Origin: Escallonia rubra
Taxonomy: Eukaryota; Streptophyta; Magnoliopsida; Escalloniales; Escalloniaceae
DNA length: 64,000 nt
Direction: 5' to 3'
Assembly: GCA_033065855.1 (NCBI GenBank)
Contig: JAVXUO010002328.1
Coordinates: 288,501 to 352,500, forward strand
The notes beneath the pieces were generated by a model. That model was not told the origin of the DNA and ran no database searches. It worked only from the letters and a program-made list of their open reading frames with translations. A program made the position numbers and the translations under genes. Below are positions 23,566-37,240 of this stretch, one piece after another (within the stretch, counting starts at the first letter, position 1; every line of letters starts with the position of its first letter).

Positions 23566-26348
23566 CATCTTCAATTTCACAAAGCTTCACTGCCATGGAG
23601 AATGGCCTCCCTATCGGAATTTTTCTTTTCAGAAGAGGAGGGCACAGTGTTTGGGCTTCAAGTTAGCATGGGCCAGCTGAGATACTGCCATACTGGGCTG
23701 AGCCGTCCAACTCGAGACTACATGTCCTGTTGAGTGATTTTTGAATATGGGCTATTTTGTGATTTAGTTGAAGTTTTTCAAAAAAATGGCGGAGTTGAGA
23801 CTGCGCTGATAGCTTAGCGATAAAGTCTCTTTTTTAAATTGTGTAAGGTCAGCATGTCGGGTGTTCGAAAGACACGAAAGCAGTGTTGTATCAGACCACT
23901 TGTCTTTTTGTAGTTGGATCCCCAAGTTTTTGGAATGCTCCAAATTCTACTTGAGCATCGATCGGGTGGTATTCGAGAGGTAAGACTTTCCCGTCGTTAT
24001 GACAAAACTAATGGTGGAGCTATTCACCCTACCAAAATTCATTATGAACAAGCTCTCTAATATAATTTCAAAATGTTATATTAGGTATCCAACTTTAACA
24101 AGCCCTCGATTGCCTCTTCTTTTTCTTCTTCTCCTTTTTTTGGGCATAATGTTTGCTTTGGTAATTTACTTGTCAAATTTAGTTCTGTGAAACTAATCAT
24201 GTCTAGAAGGGCTAGAAACAAAGGAAATGAGATTCCAGAATTATTCAGTTTTTGGCAATCAAATACCATTTCATTTGAGTTAATCTTTTTTCCTTACTAA
24301 GTTTCTCACTTACCTTAGGTCAGTCCACTCGAGATTTATTTTCAAGCACTTCCTTAGTTGATACGTGATTCCTGAATTAGTCGAGAACTGCACATCGACT
24401 TAAACTACAAGATGCATATTTGTTTCCTTTAATCTCCCAATGCCTATATAGGCTCAAATTTTACACCAAATCTCTTACTACGACTCAGACAACTTTTATG
24501 AACAAAATTCCATATCATGCAGGGACAGATTTTTTTTAAGTGTATAATAATTATTTTAACGTTTTGGTCGTCTAAAAGTATACTTATAAAAGGGTATCGA
24601 GGCCCCGAAGGAATCAAACGGACAAAGTAAAGGAAAGGTAAAGCCAAACATCTTCTTAAAAGAAGTGGTGCAGCAGTCTACTGTGAAGCCTCTCTTCAGT
24701 CAGACATGGGACTAAATTCTTAGCACCCGTACACTGCATGAACCATGACGTGCCACTGTATGATAGGCTGCCTTTATTACACCCTTCAGTTGACCAAATT
24801 ATCATAGAGATTTGCACTCCGAAATTACCCAAATATCAAAAAGAAACAATGAATGTTAGCAGTGTTTTAGGGTATTTTTTGTGTAGCGTTTTCTGTTTTC
24901 AGTTTATAGTCAGTAGCTTTGCACTTCTTGGTGTGAAATTAGAAAAATAATAGTCGGTGTTAACACAAACAATGATGGAATAAGTATAACAACGTAAGTA
25001 ATTAATATTATGTGATTTCGACGCTTAACTAAGTAAGCGATCTCTTACTCAAGCTACACGATAAAAATCCAACGTTACCGCATGTGACGATGTCAATTTT
25101 CATGCGGCTTCAATTATTATGAGTTACGTGTTATGGATATGGATCTCAAAGCGTAATCATAAGATCCACAATTTGTCTTTGTATATTCATACAGAACCTG
25201 AACGATAAGAATACATGAACGATAGGTCCACATAATGAAGGGCTGAAGCTGATTGTGGCACTACTGTCTAGGAACTGGAGAAAGAGCTTCTTTCAAAGTA
25301 CAGAAAAAACAGCCTTATGAAGAGTTCATACAGCCCATTGCTCTTTTGTTTTGTTCCCTCTCTTGCTCTTTCCCTGACGAGCAGAGTTTGGCTGAGCCCT
25401 CTGACTCCTCTATCTGCTTTATTACCTGCTTTCCACATTGCCAATGAATGCCATCACTTATTGTCACCCTGTTCGGTGTTGTGTATGGACCTCCTATGAT
25501 TACGTGTTATGCCATCAATTATTATGAGTTACACCTGCTCTTTTTTTTACCAAAAAAAATAATAATTATCAATTACATGGGGCATTCTTGTTAACTGAAG
25601 AATTAATTCCTTAAGTTTTTAGCGTACCCACTGTTAATGTGTAGAGAGTTCTATAACATATCCATAGTTTTTAGGGTTCACAGAGAATTGAAGATGGAAT
25701 CTTTGGTTGTCCTATACACTTTTCTTACAATAATTATTAGCTTAACCATATCTTGAATGGAGTCGAAAATGGCATTATTTTTACCCCCAAGTATCCCTTT
25801 CGATGCGATCTCTCGGTGCATTCCTTGAAGCAAAAAAGTTCAACGATTCAAACCCTATTCAGTAACTAACTATCGTGCATGCTTCAAGTGACTCCATTTT
25901 GATCGAGAATGTCAAGCTGTTCGCCAAGGTAAATTAGTTAGTTGTTTCAAAGTTAGGGGATATTGTGAAGAGAAAAACACATAAAGGGGTAGTGTGATGA
26001 CAAGAAAAGCTACCAGTGGTTGGGGCTTTACTATGTACGGCCAATCTAGTTCGATTGCAACCATACAGTTCGATTTCAACTACCTTCTGAATTTGAACAG
26101 AACACCAAACCAAAGCAAGCAAGCCACAACAAATGCAACAGGGTGAATCGTACGTTAGCAGCAGTAGCATCAGTGGTAGGCAAAAGCAAATGTGTACGTA
26201 CGTTCACATACATTATATTTATCATCAGTAACGATATGGGCAAAACCCAGAACCCCAAAAACAGTGGTCTTTATAGGAACCCTCAGGCCACAGCTCGCCA
26301 CCCTTTAAATTATATCTTACTGTGTGTTTTAGTGTGTGTGTGTGTGAA
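23566..26348. other. shared upstream region of the divergent PPR and LEAFY genes
   Basis: About 2.8 kb with no supported gene. It must hold the PPR promoter on the left and the LEAFY promoter on the right. The window shows tttaaattatat at 26304-26314 and a GT microsatellite at 26331-26346 just before the LEAFY start. A possible SINE-like piece with Pol III box-like words lies at about 23805-23965. Specific regulator sites were not assigned. Confidence 0.45.
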
Positions 26349-29300
26349 ATGGATCCTGAAGCATTCTTGTTCAAGTGGGACACAAGGAGTACACTGCCTC
26401 CGCCAAACCGGGTGTTTGACGCGGTGGCAGTAGCACGACAGCCGCCGGTAGAGGCGGTGGCGCCGTATCCAGTCCGGCCAAGGGAGGTTGGCGGGCTGGA
26501 GGTGCTATTCCAGGCTTACGGTATAAGGTACTATACAGCGGCCAAGATAGCGGAGCTTGGGTTCACGGCGAACACGCTGGTGGACATGAAGGACGAGGAG
26601 CTTGATGACATGATGACTAGCCTCAGCCAGATTTTCCGGTGGGATCTTCTCGTCGGTGAGAGGTACGGCATAAAGTCCGCCGTCAGAGCCGAGCGCCGGC
26701 GCCTCGAGGAGGAAGAATCGCGGCAGCGCCACCTCCACTCCGGTGACACTACCAACACCCTCCTCGACGCACTGTCTCAGGAAGGTTCATTCGCTAGTCT
26801 CTTACCGTTTCACATGAAAGTCTTCATCAAACTTCATTTTCTCGAGTGAACTCAATACTTCTTTGGTTGTGTGTCTAGGGCAGGTTATCTCTAATTAAAC
26901 GTTAAAAGCCTCATTCATGTGACCCTAAATTTTGCATTCAATAGCTCAGCAAAGAGATCAACTGCATTCAGTGTCTGTTGATATGTGAATCACACTGGTC
27001 AAGATGGTCTCCAAATTGTTGCATCAAGCAGGCTGCGAAAGAAAAAGGGATCATACCAACATATTGTTACATCCGTGGATGTCTCACAGTCATTGTTAAA
27101 AGAGCGTTGATGATTGCTTATTGTATATAAGTAGGGTACAACTTACAAGCAACCCAAACAGTTGCAGCATTTGTTGTGGAAGGGATCACTTTGCTTAGCC
27201 AATTAGGGCAAAGAATTCACAACATGAACTTTCATTCAAAATCAAGTTAAGGCTAAAGTCTGCACAATGTTTGTGCAAGAGATATACTAGCACACTTGGT
27301 TGGATTAATCTGCCGGTCTACCACGAAACCTTTATCACGTTTGTGACAGCATCGCTGATGTTTACACTTTTGCTTAATCGAGGAGCTCCAGTGACCTTGT
27401 AAGACTAACTCGGTGACAACTTCCACCTAAGAATTTTTCCTCGCTCATTGATGCTGAGGGCACACTTTTCTCTCTTGAAAACTTTTCCCGGTTTAAGGCA
27501 ATCGCTACTTAGCTAATAACAAAAAATTCAGTACAATAACTATTTCGCCGCCGTACGTGATATGTTGTGGCTAACAACAATATCACTACTGAAGTGTGCT
27601 ATTTTTTGTTAGGATTATCAGAAGAACCAGTGCAGCAAGAGAAGGAAGCAGCAGGAAGTGGCGGCGGTGGAGTAGGGACGTGGGAGGCGGTGAAGTTGGC
27701 CGGCGGCAAGAAGCAGCAGCGGGGAAAAAAGAAGGCGCGGGCGAGAATGGCATCACTTGAGGATGATGATGATGATGAAACTGATCAACTGGGAGGGGCT
27801 GAGGATGATGATAACGGCGGCGGCTGTGACGGAGGCTGCGAGAGGCAGCGTGAACACCCTTTCATCGTGACGGAGCCCGGGGAGGTGGCGCGTGGGAAGA
27901 AGAACGGGCTTGACTACCTCTTCCATCTCTACGAGCAGTGCCGTGAATTCTTGGTGCAAGTTCAGAATATTGGCAAGGAAAAAGGCGAAAAATGCCCCAC
28001 CAAGGTACTACTACTAAATTTCTACGTTAACAAGCAAACCACAAAAAGGGGTTTGGGTCATTTCAAAGTTCTCCTTTCTTGACAGTGAAATTAAGGCTAT
28101 GTTTGATCACATTTTTATTTTATTTTTTGTTTTCAAAAAAAAAAAATTAAAGAGCAGTTTAATTTTTTTGGTTTTTTTTTGTGGTGGTTTGCGGTAGCGG
28201 TGGTCGCCGGAGTTGGCCGCCGACAACCGCCGGTGATGGTGGCCGAAAGTGGTTGCCGGCTGTGGGAGGGTGGTAGTGGTGGTCTAAAAAAAAACAAAAC
28301 AAAACAAAAACTGGAGTTTTTTTTCTCTTCTTCAGTTTAAAAAATAATTTTTAAACTGAAGAAGAAAAAAAAAAATGATTACCAAAGGCAACATTTTTTT
28401 CCAATTTCTAAAATTGGAAAAAAAAAAACTGTGTAAAACAGGGCCTTAGTAATTTGATAGACTTTATTTGGAGGGAAATTATTGATTGTTAATCGGGTTT
28501 TAAAATGATAGCTATAACTTGCCATATAGCGACAATTGACCATTACTAAATATAATTAGTGACATTTTTACCAAATTTTCAGCTACAATTAATAATAACA
28601 CTTTTTTATCATCATTAAATAAGTTAATATAAATATTTAATGAACATTAATTGCCGTTATAAGAGGCATTTAATTATTGCTATCTTCTACGGCCAAAAAA
28701 TTTCTTATTTGGATGGTTCTAATTAATAGGGTGAAAAGCTGCAGCTTGTTAAATAAGTTGTCAAGCTACGATATTTGGATCAAAAGCTTGGTGAATTTGT
28801 ATTGTTATGGGTTATTTTTTGATATTTTTGGTAAATTAGAACTAAATAAAAAGGTTAAGTTACATTTATTTATCTCAAACATATCATACTCACTAAATCA
28901 GTAAGTAGCTAGTCTTTAATATATGGTAGACATATACAATTTCGTGAAAAGTAGAAGAAAATCCACAAAGAGCATAGTGAACATAGTTCTGTTATGGGTT
29001 TTATTTCTTAGTTGTTACCCTACTTCTTGAGTTCTTGAGTTGTCTGCAAGATTTTTTTTTAGACCCAAAAAAAAAGCTTGCCTTTTTCCAAAAAAGAAAA
29101 ATTACAGTAAACAGATGTATTCCGAAAAAATAATTGAGCTTATATTTTTGTTGATGGGACTGCACGTGACTGGTTGATTGATCTGCAAGTGAAGTCCATT
29201 GAAGCCGTGGCTGACACTATTTTGCTATTCTGGGTGAAGCCACGGCTCGTTGGCTATGAGGGGAGATGCTTTTGGGTTTTGGCTAATGGCCTACATTCAG

Positions 29301-30290
29301 CCTCTTCAGGTCTATGTTGACCTCCGGCTTTGATTTGATGTTTCACTGTGTTCGCCTTCCAATGAAGATGTCATCCAAGATACCAGGACTTTGGATTTAG
29401 TTGGTTTGGATGTTTCCCGCTGGTTTTTTCCTGCGTGTATAAAGTTTTTGTTCCCCTGTTGGGAGGGTTTTCGATGATTATTATTTCAGTTTTTGGTCCC
29501 AAAAGTCGTAATCCTATTTTATCTCAGGTAATCTAACACAGACTCCCACTTATATTCTTTGCAAATGGTTTTCTATGGTAGTAATTATGTTACATCCGTT
29601 AAAAGCTGTAATACAATAGGATAAAATGCATGATTTACCCCCTTCGAAGGTGTGTGTTCCACGATCCTCTCATCGTTATTCTCTGTCGTTCCAAAAGCCT
29701 AAACAAGGGGCCATTTGCAAAAAATGTAAGAAAATGAGTGTTTTTGCAACTCGTGCAAATCACAAGGGATCCGTATGCAAATTACCCATTAATCTTGCGC
29801 CCAATGAAATGAACTTCTTACGACAATGAGTCCTAGTATTTACAGTACTTGGTACCCAAATTTAGTTCTGATTTGCCCTTTGCTAGCGTGCTTTATTTGC
29901 TTTTTGTATTGCATGCGTGAATTTCAGGTGACAAACCAGGTGTTCAGGTACGCAAAGAAAGTAGGTGCAAGCTACATTAACAAGCCAAAAATGCGACACT
30001 ATGTGCACTGCTATGCGCTGCACTGTCTTGACGAGGAGGCCTCGAATGCACTGAGGAGAGCCTTCAAGGAGAGAGGAGAAAACGTCGGGGCGTGGCGGCA
30101 GGCATGCTACAAGCCTGTCGTTGCCATAGCAGCACGACAAGGGTGGGACATCGACGCCATCTTCAACGCGCATCCCAGGCTTTCGATCTGGTACGTTCCG
30201 ACCAAGCTTCGCCAGCTCTGCCATGCCGAGCGCAGCAGTGCCGCCGCTTGCAGCTCTGTTACTGGTGGCGCTGATCACCTGCCCTTCTAA
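26349..30290 (+). CDS. LFY: LEAFY/FLORICAULA floral meristem transcription factor
   Basis: Three exons, the canonical LFY structure: 26349-26784, 27613-28004 and 29928-30290. Phases match and the product is 396 aa. The start [11 protein letters not shown] is the family's conserved N terminus. The SAM-type oligomerisation region ([20 protein letters not shown], about residues 45-115) is followed by a variable basic/acidic linker ([13 protein letters not shown], then an Asp/Glu-rich run with glycines). The helix-turn-helix DNA-binding domain starts at [20 protein letters not shown] and continues with [20 protein letters not shown] and [20 protein letters not shown], ending HLPF. The PKMRHYVH segment matches the angiosperm (type I) DNA-binding specificity. 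LFY acts in the nucleus to switch on floral homeotic genes. Intron 2 (1.9 kb) contains a MITE. No damage is seen. Confidence 0.98.
28093..28448. mobile_element. MITE-like element in LEAFY intron 2
   Basis: The left end TAAGGCTATGTTTGATCACA and the inverted right end TAAGGCCCTGTTTTACACAG are similar. The interior has a GC-rich G/T patch and a strong internal hairpin near 28331-28370 (CTTCTTCAGTTTAAAAA and its complement). A target duplication is not certain, so the superfamily is left open. Confidence 0.55.
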
Positions 30291-30805
30291 GGCTTTTGCC
30301 TTCTTATTGTGACTAGTTAGCCTCTCTCTATAGCTAGAGTAGTGCTCGAGACAGCAGAAGGGAACTAGGTATATGACAGATGCAACTTTGTTGGATAATT
30401 ATGATCATGTATTTTCCGGACTAGGTAAGTTTGATTTTGGTGCTTAACATCGATATTAGCAAGCAATGTCATCCATGAGCTTGTGTCATAAGGGCAGCTT
30501 ATGGTAAAAATTTATCAATATGAAACACTTCAGCTTAAGGATTGTTCTATTGCAATCACAATTCAAAAAGAAAATTGCAGAAACCAAGTAAGGCATCACA
30601 AGATAGACGTAATATCAAGCGTCAAAATTCATGCAGAACCATCAAACATAAAGGTTGGGCCATATGGTCACATGTATAATCCAATTAACTAGGTCTGAAA
30701 ATATAGTATTCTCGGTGGAATCCATAACTCAAAATCAAATTCGGCAACATCAAATATGTCAAGGTATGGCGAAATAAAAAGGCGCACTAGTTCAGGAATT
30801 AGTGA
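30291..30805. other. 3' intergenic space between convergent genes
   Basis: 515 bp between the LEAFY stop (+) and the glycyl-tRNA synthetase stop (-). It must contain both 3' untranslated regions. No further gene. Confidence 0.7.
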
Positions 30806-33800
30806 TCACGATGAATGAGTTGGGTATTTCCACAACACATCACCCCATGTGCTCAGGCCATCAGTCACCTCCTTCACTACAGATGCTACCTCTTCGATGC
30901 TCACACGAATCTGCTGCTTGCTGTCTCTCTCCCTTATGGTCACCGAGGATGTTGAATCCACTGTAATGGCAAGGGGAACCCCAAGCTCGTCTGTCCTGGC
31001 GTATCGCTTGCCTATTGAAGTACCTGCAACATATGCATGTACCGATAATAAGCTGCCATACATCTAGTTGAAATCACAAATAGCGTGGGTGTATTCTAGG
31101 TTCCCAATATTCCAAAGGCAAATTTCATACAGGGATGTAAAGGCGAATGGGCGCGCGTCTTATCATTCAAATGGCAGGGCGATTGAATGTGTTTTGGCAA
31201 ATTTTAAGCAGCCCTAGAGCGGTGTCAAATAATAGGTTGAATGACCTGCTTTAATCTATAAGCTAAAAAATGAACAAAGTAGACGGGAAAGTTACACCAA
31301 TTATTTACACTAGGGAATTCAAAGATGGTTATTGTCCAAGTGCAATGCGGAACAACAATGACAGTGGATGAAAGTTGTAATTGGCGTAATAACTACCAAA
31401 TATGGCAATAGCCAAAGTAAGACACGTGGTATGTAACAAGTCTTCCTTTATGATGTGTCCAAATTAGCGGCGGCGCGAATCCACAATGCAGCAGTCATAG
31501 ACTACTAATGTGCAAACCTTGCCTGTGTTCCAACAGAAAGAGCATCACCTAACTAGAAAATGTTGTATGCTCCCGGACCATTGGTCCCGCCTATCTAGGA
31601 TCGTTGAAGATATTATGACATATTTATCTGCCTCCCTTTACCCTTGCTTCTGTCAAATCTGTCCCCATTGATCCAATAGTCCTAGATGATCGGGACCATG
31701 CAATATTTGCTGCTCATTTAAGATACCGTACCAAGATGAATGGAAGCCAACATTCCAAGGAAAGCTAACACCCAATTTGGACTATGATTCACCCACAATA
31801 GCCTTGAAGTGAATAAACACTTTGGACAGAAAATTTTGGGCTGACAGGATATCAAACCAACCCAAGCCCAACCATGCTATAACAAATTTCAATTCATAGA
31901 TATCAACACTGAGAAACTGGATGCAATCCTCACAGGTCTTAGTTTGGGTTCTGTCATGTTAATCAGGATAACAAAGTAACTTGTGAACAAGAGAAATTAG
32001 TTTCGGCTCTTCATTGGTGAAGCTAACAACGCTAGCTTTGAGAACCCGTATAAGACCGCCTCCTAAAGCTCAAGCAAGAGTTCGCTCGCCTGAACTGTGT
32101 CATAAAGGAAAATTTTCAATCATTAATACTGCCGGCTAACTCCTAACCTTCAGCCAAAGGTTGCCTACCTTACGAATTACAATATCCAGCCTAAGCCCAA
32201 CTCCTTGACGTTGCACGTGAATCGGATCAAATCCATTCTGTCCCGTAAAAATGTATGCATTCAGATGAGCAAAACGATTAAATATAGTGGCGCAACCTGC
32301 AGCGCAAAGAATGAGTCTGTGCAAGGTTCTTGAAGCATTGTTCGTGTTCTGATTCTCTTCTCTCTTCTTTAACGAAGGATCAGAGTCATTCTTCTTGTGC
32401 CTATTTCATCCCAACTTCACCATACCAACCACATGTCAGAAAACCCTTGCCCTACCTTTATGCTTACTGCAGTCAGTCCAGGAAATTGGTGGCTTAATTC
32501 CCTCTCATGACTTAACAACCTAACCAGTCCAAGAAAAATCATGGCAAGCTGAGTTATATAACAACCTAACAGTAAAAACAACTCAGCTGCACATGATAGT
32601 AGCATCTGATCCAAACGAAAGAAAGGCGCACACCATAAACAACGGATAATAAAAATGACTAAGCGGAGAAAAGATCAATCCGTAATGAGTAGAGACAAAA
32701 CGTACAAGCATAAAAAGAGGGGGTAAATATGCACACATACTCTTGAAAGTGCATACCTGTTATATCAATCTTGCAAGAGATCCCTGCAGCGGTCAATGAT
32801 TTGGCAATGCGTTTGGCAACTTCTTCATATTTCTGATTCTGTACTAACGGAAATACAGTGCATTTGATAGGTGCTACCAGTGGTGGGAAACGGAAAACGT
32901 TCAATTGCTCATCCCCATCTTTACTAGCTCTAGTATAGAAAGAATGCTCGTACAGACAGTAGATTATCCTTCCAATACCAAAAGATGGTTCTATAACTGA
33001 AGGTGTGAAAACCCTCTGGTGTTCTTTCTTTGTTTCCTTGGAGATTGTGACCATGTTCTTCTTTATAATGACGTCCTTCCCAAGAGTGCACACACGAAAT
33101 TCTGCTTCTCCCTTAGACTCCAAAGTGGCTTTCATTTCCATAGCTTCTTTTTCTTCCATAGCCTGCATAAAGCAGGAAATGCTTATAACATTATTACAAA
33201 AGTTCAAGCTTGTGTATATGTCTAAGCCTCTTCCTTTAATGTGGTCTTTCTATTTCATTCTAGAGAAGATGTTGCCAACAAAATTACAAGAACAACGAGA
33301 ATCTCGGAATTTCAGCCCACAAGTAGGAAAAAGATCCTCCCACTCCCCATCAAAAGTGGACAAGTCCCCTATCAATTTGTCGGTTGAAGGATCAGATATA
33401 CGCCGCGTGGCAGCCCTAACCCCGAGTTTGCAAAGAGGCTATTTTCCATTCCAGTAAATAAAGTAATGCACATATGCAGCATACCTCCAACGCTTCAACC
33501 ACCATCTTTTGGTTACCCTTGAATGCAAGGCCCAGCTCCTTCTTAACTGGAGCTATGACAAGTTTCTGAAACGACAAAAAAGCATGGACATGCAAGCAGT
33601 TAATGAAATTACTGGATGAGGGAGGGAGAGAGACAGAGAGAGAGAGACCTCCACTTCTTTAGGTTCTGCAAATTTTTCATGAGCCACAAGGGGTACACCG
33701 CTTTTATCCTGCAAGGAACCATGTCTGCTGAGAATATTATAATACCAAGAAACACAATAAACATGAGACAAATGTAGCTAAATGCAAATGCCTAGATCGA

Positions 33801-36800
33801 TGTGCAGCCACACAAGGAAGGATAGAATAAGCTGTGAGCATATCCGCAACAAAGTGGAGGTGGCCCCCCATGGGGAAATAATGAGGAAGCATTGCTTGGG
33901 ATGTGACAAGTTGATGGGGTAAGACAAGGTAGGGGTACAAAGGATAACTTGGGAATTTAACAAATAACATGTGCTTCGATATCGGGGAACGGAAGAAAAG
34001 ATTCATGTACCCAACCCAACTAGTTTGGGACAAAGGCTTAGATGATGATGATGACCCATAATAAGAGGGCTAAGTATTGTGTTTTATAGATCTTTTTTTG
34101 CCATAGAAGGTTACTGTAATGGAGATACTGAGGCTTAAAAAGAAACCATAACATCAATGACGTTACACAAATTTGTATACCAGTAAATGAAACTGAAACA
34201 TCTGGAATATCAACTGTGCCACCCAAATAATTAAACTCTCACCGTGTGAGCACGTAAGTCATATGCAGATCTATCAGCAATACCAACACATTCAATCCAG
34301 CCATAAGAGCATTCAATTTCAGCATCCCAGCAGTCTGCAGCATAGTGGGCCATCTCATTTGCCAGATGTTGCCGGAAACGTAACCGCTCTTTGTCAATAC
34401 CAAGGTGAGTCAAAAACAGATACACTCTCCCAATGAAGAAGCCTAGAGTTGCATTGTTGACAATCCCCTGAGTAGCATAGAATAATAGACAAGTTTATAC
34501 TGAATACTAAAAGAACGGAACAAAACTATACTCACACAACTTCTATTTATAACCTGCATCACATTGGCATTACCTGAGAAACTGCTTCACCAATGGCTAT
34601 TCTCCTTGCTGATTTCCCAGACACCTGATCTTCTCTTGGGAACATTAAGAACTCCAACTTTGCGACTTCAGAAAATTTTGGGTGAGACTTGTCATCAGGG
34701 TCAACAAAATGTTCAATCTCAGCCAGTGTAAATTCACGGACTCTAAGGAGACCTTGCCTAGGAGATATCTGCAATTTTCCTTTCATGTTAAGACCATATT
34801 CTTTCTTTCTAGACAGTGTAAAGGTAACCTCAAAGACAGAAATAAGTCTGAATCGAAAATCCAGAAAAAAGAAGCTGAATTGGAGGGAAAAAGTATTGTG
34901 TAAAATTTAACTCAAGTTTTATGATTTGTCGATCTCATTGCCAAGAAACACATCTTTCCTCTTTCTATACATTCTCTGCCTACAACTGACCAACTTTAGG
35001 GATTACATTTTTCTTCCAATGGTTGTATGTAAGGAAGCACCACGGGACATCAACTACCACTAACACCACTTATAACAAGTTACGAGGATCTCATGTTCTG
35101 TTAATGCTAGCAATGCTAACTCAAAGTAATCCTGCTATTACGTCAATGTCTAAAACTGACTCTAACTCAGCTCTTATTCAACTGCAGCTCAATGCAACTT
35201 AACTTACAGTAACAAGAACACGACAACTTCAACAGACATTAACAGCCAAACATGGCCGTCTTGGAAAGCAAATAACCATATGGTAATCCGAGAAGGATTT
35301 GAGACCTCATTCCTGAAAGCTTGACCAATCTGAGCAGCAGCAAAGGGAAGCTTGTTCCCATTGTAGTAGTACAAATCCTTGAAGTTCACAAAAATACCTT
35401 GCGCTGTCTCAGGTCGCATATACCTGCAAGAAAATAACTTGGGAAATAAACAATCAAAAGGACCCTTTATGAATGGAGAAAGTAAATTCACATATACGCG
35501 TACTACTTGAAGTACTTACTAGTCTACTGCAGTTACATATCACAAGCCAATTGAAGATCAAGCAAATCTATATAAGTACCAGAGTGATGGTCTTACCCAG
35601 GGCTCAAACCAGATGGACCAATTGAAGTCTGAAACATCAAATTGAAAGGATAGGGTGCAGATAGGGGATTTTTTGTATCGGGAGCAGTAATGCCATATTC
35701 CTTAATTTTTGCACCCAATTCTTCAGGAGAAAGGTCGTCCAATACAGCAAGAATATGCTTCAACTCTGCTATCTTCTCAGCGGCGAGATTGGTATCCTTC
35801 TCAAGCTTATCTTTGCAAAAGTCTTTGAGCAAATGATCGGCACGGTAACAGGTACCAGTCTTCTCGTCCTTGACCATAAGGTCAGTGAACTTGTCAACAT
35901 GCCCAGACGCCTTAAGCACCACTTCTGGTGTCACACAAGGGCAATCAACCTCCAACATATTCTCTTCCAGGACAAAATGCTGTAACAGTGGCAATAACAC
36001 ATCAGCTACAAACTAAACTGACAAAGAAACACCAGAAAGAGATAACCACATAAACTGGATGAAAATTAGGCCGAGAACATAATTATATGTGTTGATCAGG
36101 TCAAGTACGATAGCATGAAGAACTAGAAGAATACTCCCTCTGTCCCCCATTTTCAGTATCATGTTTGACAAATAGCTGAGAAAACAATGCTTCCCACAAA
36201 AGCACAAGGTCAATAAATATTTCTTCTCTAAGGGCAATATAGGAATGTCTGATTCTAAGTCGCGTTTAATGCATTAGCATACATCTTGGGACAGCCCACA
36301 ATAGAAAGCATGACACTCAAATTGGGATGCGGGGAGTACAACTTGATGCTTACAGTGAATTAAACAGATCTTAATCCAGCCAACTCAAGTTCAGCAATGA
36401 TCCAACACTTTGCCAGGTCAAACGAGCATATGTATGCATTTACACTCTAGTACACTCACACTCGAGGCACAACTTTAACCAGGAAAAGCAGAACAAGTAT
36501 CCTTTTTCCTTCTTTTATTTGAGTAGGATTGACTAATGAAAGAAATTGAGCAGAGCTAACTAATCAACGGAGGCACCTGCCTGATGTGCATAGCACATAT
36601 AAAGCACAGAGCATCCAATATCCCACACTAGTAATGGCAACTAAATCTATGTTCTTCCTTTCTCGGGTGACCCTGAAATGCTAAGCAATTGATAAAGAAT
36701 CACTCCTCCTTTTCATAATTTTTGTCCCCGTTGACTGTTTGCCAATTTCTATGATATAACTTGAACATGTAAACAATGACTTTACTAATCGTCCTTGCCC

Positions 36801-37240
36801 TAATGTGACTTGTCAAGCGATCTGTAACTACTGATTCTATGTTTGGATGCTCCAATCCTATCCTAGAAATTTGGGAAAAAAACCAAAGTTGACGATAATT
36901 ACAAAATTGCGGGAGTATGAAACAACAATTCAGATTCAGCATAACGAACAATCTCAATTGCGAAGTATACATAAAGCGATAAAGCAAAGGTCAAATGCAA
37001 GCAAGCTACTTTAACACGATCAGCAAAATGATTACTTATGAATCCGGAGTTGGAGCTGACCTGGCGCCAGAAGGCGAGGACATTGGACTTGACGGCACAG
37101 CCGGGCGGCCCATAGTCGTACAGCCCAGCAACGCCGCGGTAGATCTTGAAGGACGGGATGTAGAAGAGGCGGCGCTCGAGAGTGTTGACCACGGCCTGAC
37201 GGAAAGCCTCCTTGTTTGGGAATTCAGTGGCGGCCTCCAT
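30806..37240 (-). CDS. glycine--tRNA ligase (eukaryotic/alpha2 type)
   Basis: Nine coding exons on the minus strand: 37240-37061, 35979-35597, 35423-35306, 34768-34574, 34467-34243, 33708-33649, 33565-33485, 33162-32757 and 31023-30806. All phases agree and give 621 aa. It is a class II synthetase: the N-terminal block [20 protein letters not shown], motif 2 [17 protein letters not shown] (spanning exons 3-4), motif 3 [17 protein letters not shown] and the anticodon-binding domain ([20 protein letters not shown], then [19 protein letters not shown]). It charges tRNA-Gly in cytosol and/or mitochondria. From the first ATG there is only [10 protein letters not shown] before the catalytic core, so the WHEP-like N terminus of the Arabidopsis homologue is absent. 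The frame stays open about 30 codons upstream without an ATG. Confidence 0.95.
33960..34055 (+). mobile_element. SINE-like 3' end in a glycyl-tRNA synthetase intron
   Basis: The words GATTCATGTACCCAACCCAA, then TTTGGGACAAAGGCTT and a trinucleotide tail (GATGATGATGATG), match the 3' end typical of plant Au-like SINEs, which end in a TTG-type repeat. The 5' limit is uncertain and may reach about 33780. Confidence 0.45.
36134..36336. mobile_element. Stowaway-like MITE in glycyl-tRNA synthetase intron 1
   Basis: The ends are TA/CTCCCTCTGTCCCCCATT on the left and ...AATTGGGATGCGGGGAG/TA on the right. The CTCCCTCxGTCCC terminus and a TA target duplication are the hallmarks of Tc1/mariner-derived Stowaway MITEs. 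About 200 bp, no coding capacity. Confidence 0.75.

Noticed and set aside
29883-30278. 131-codon minus-strand frame
   Set aside because: It lies antisense to LEAFY exon 3, which has decisive homology.
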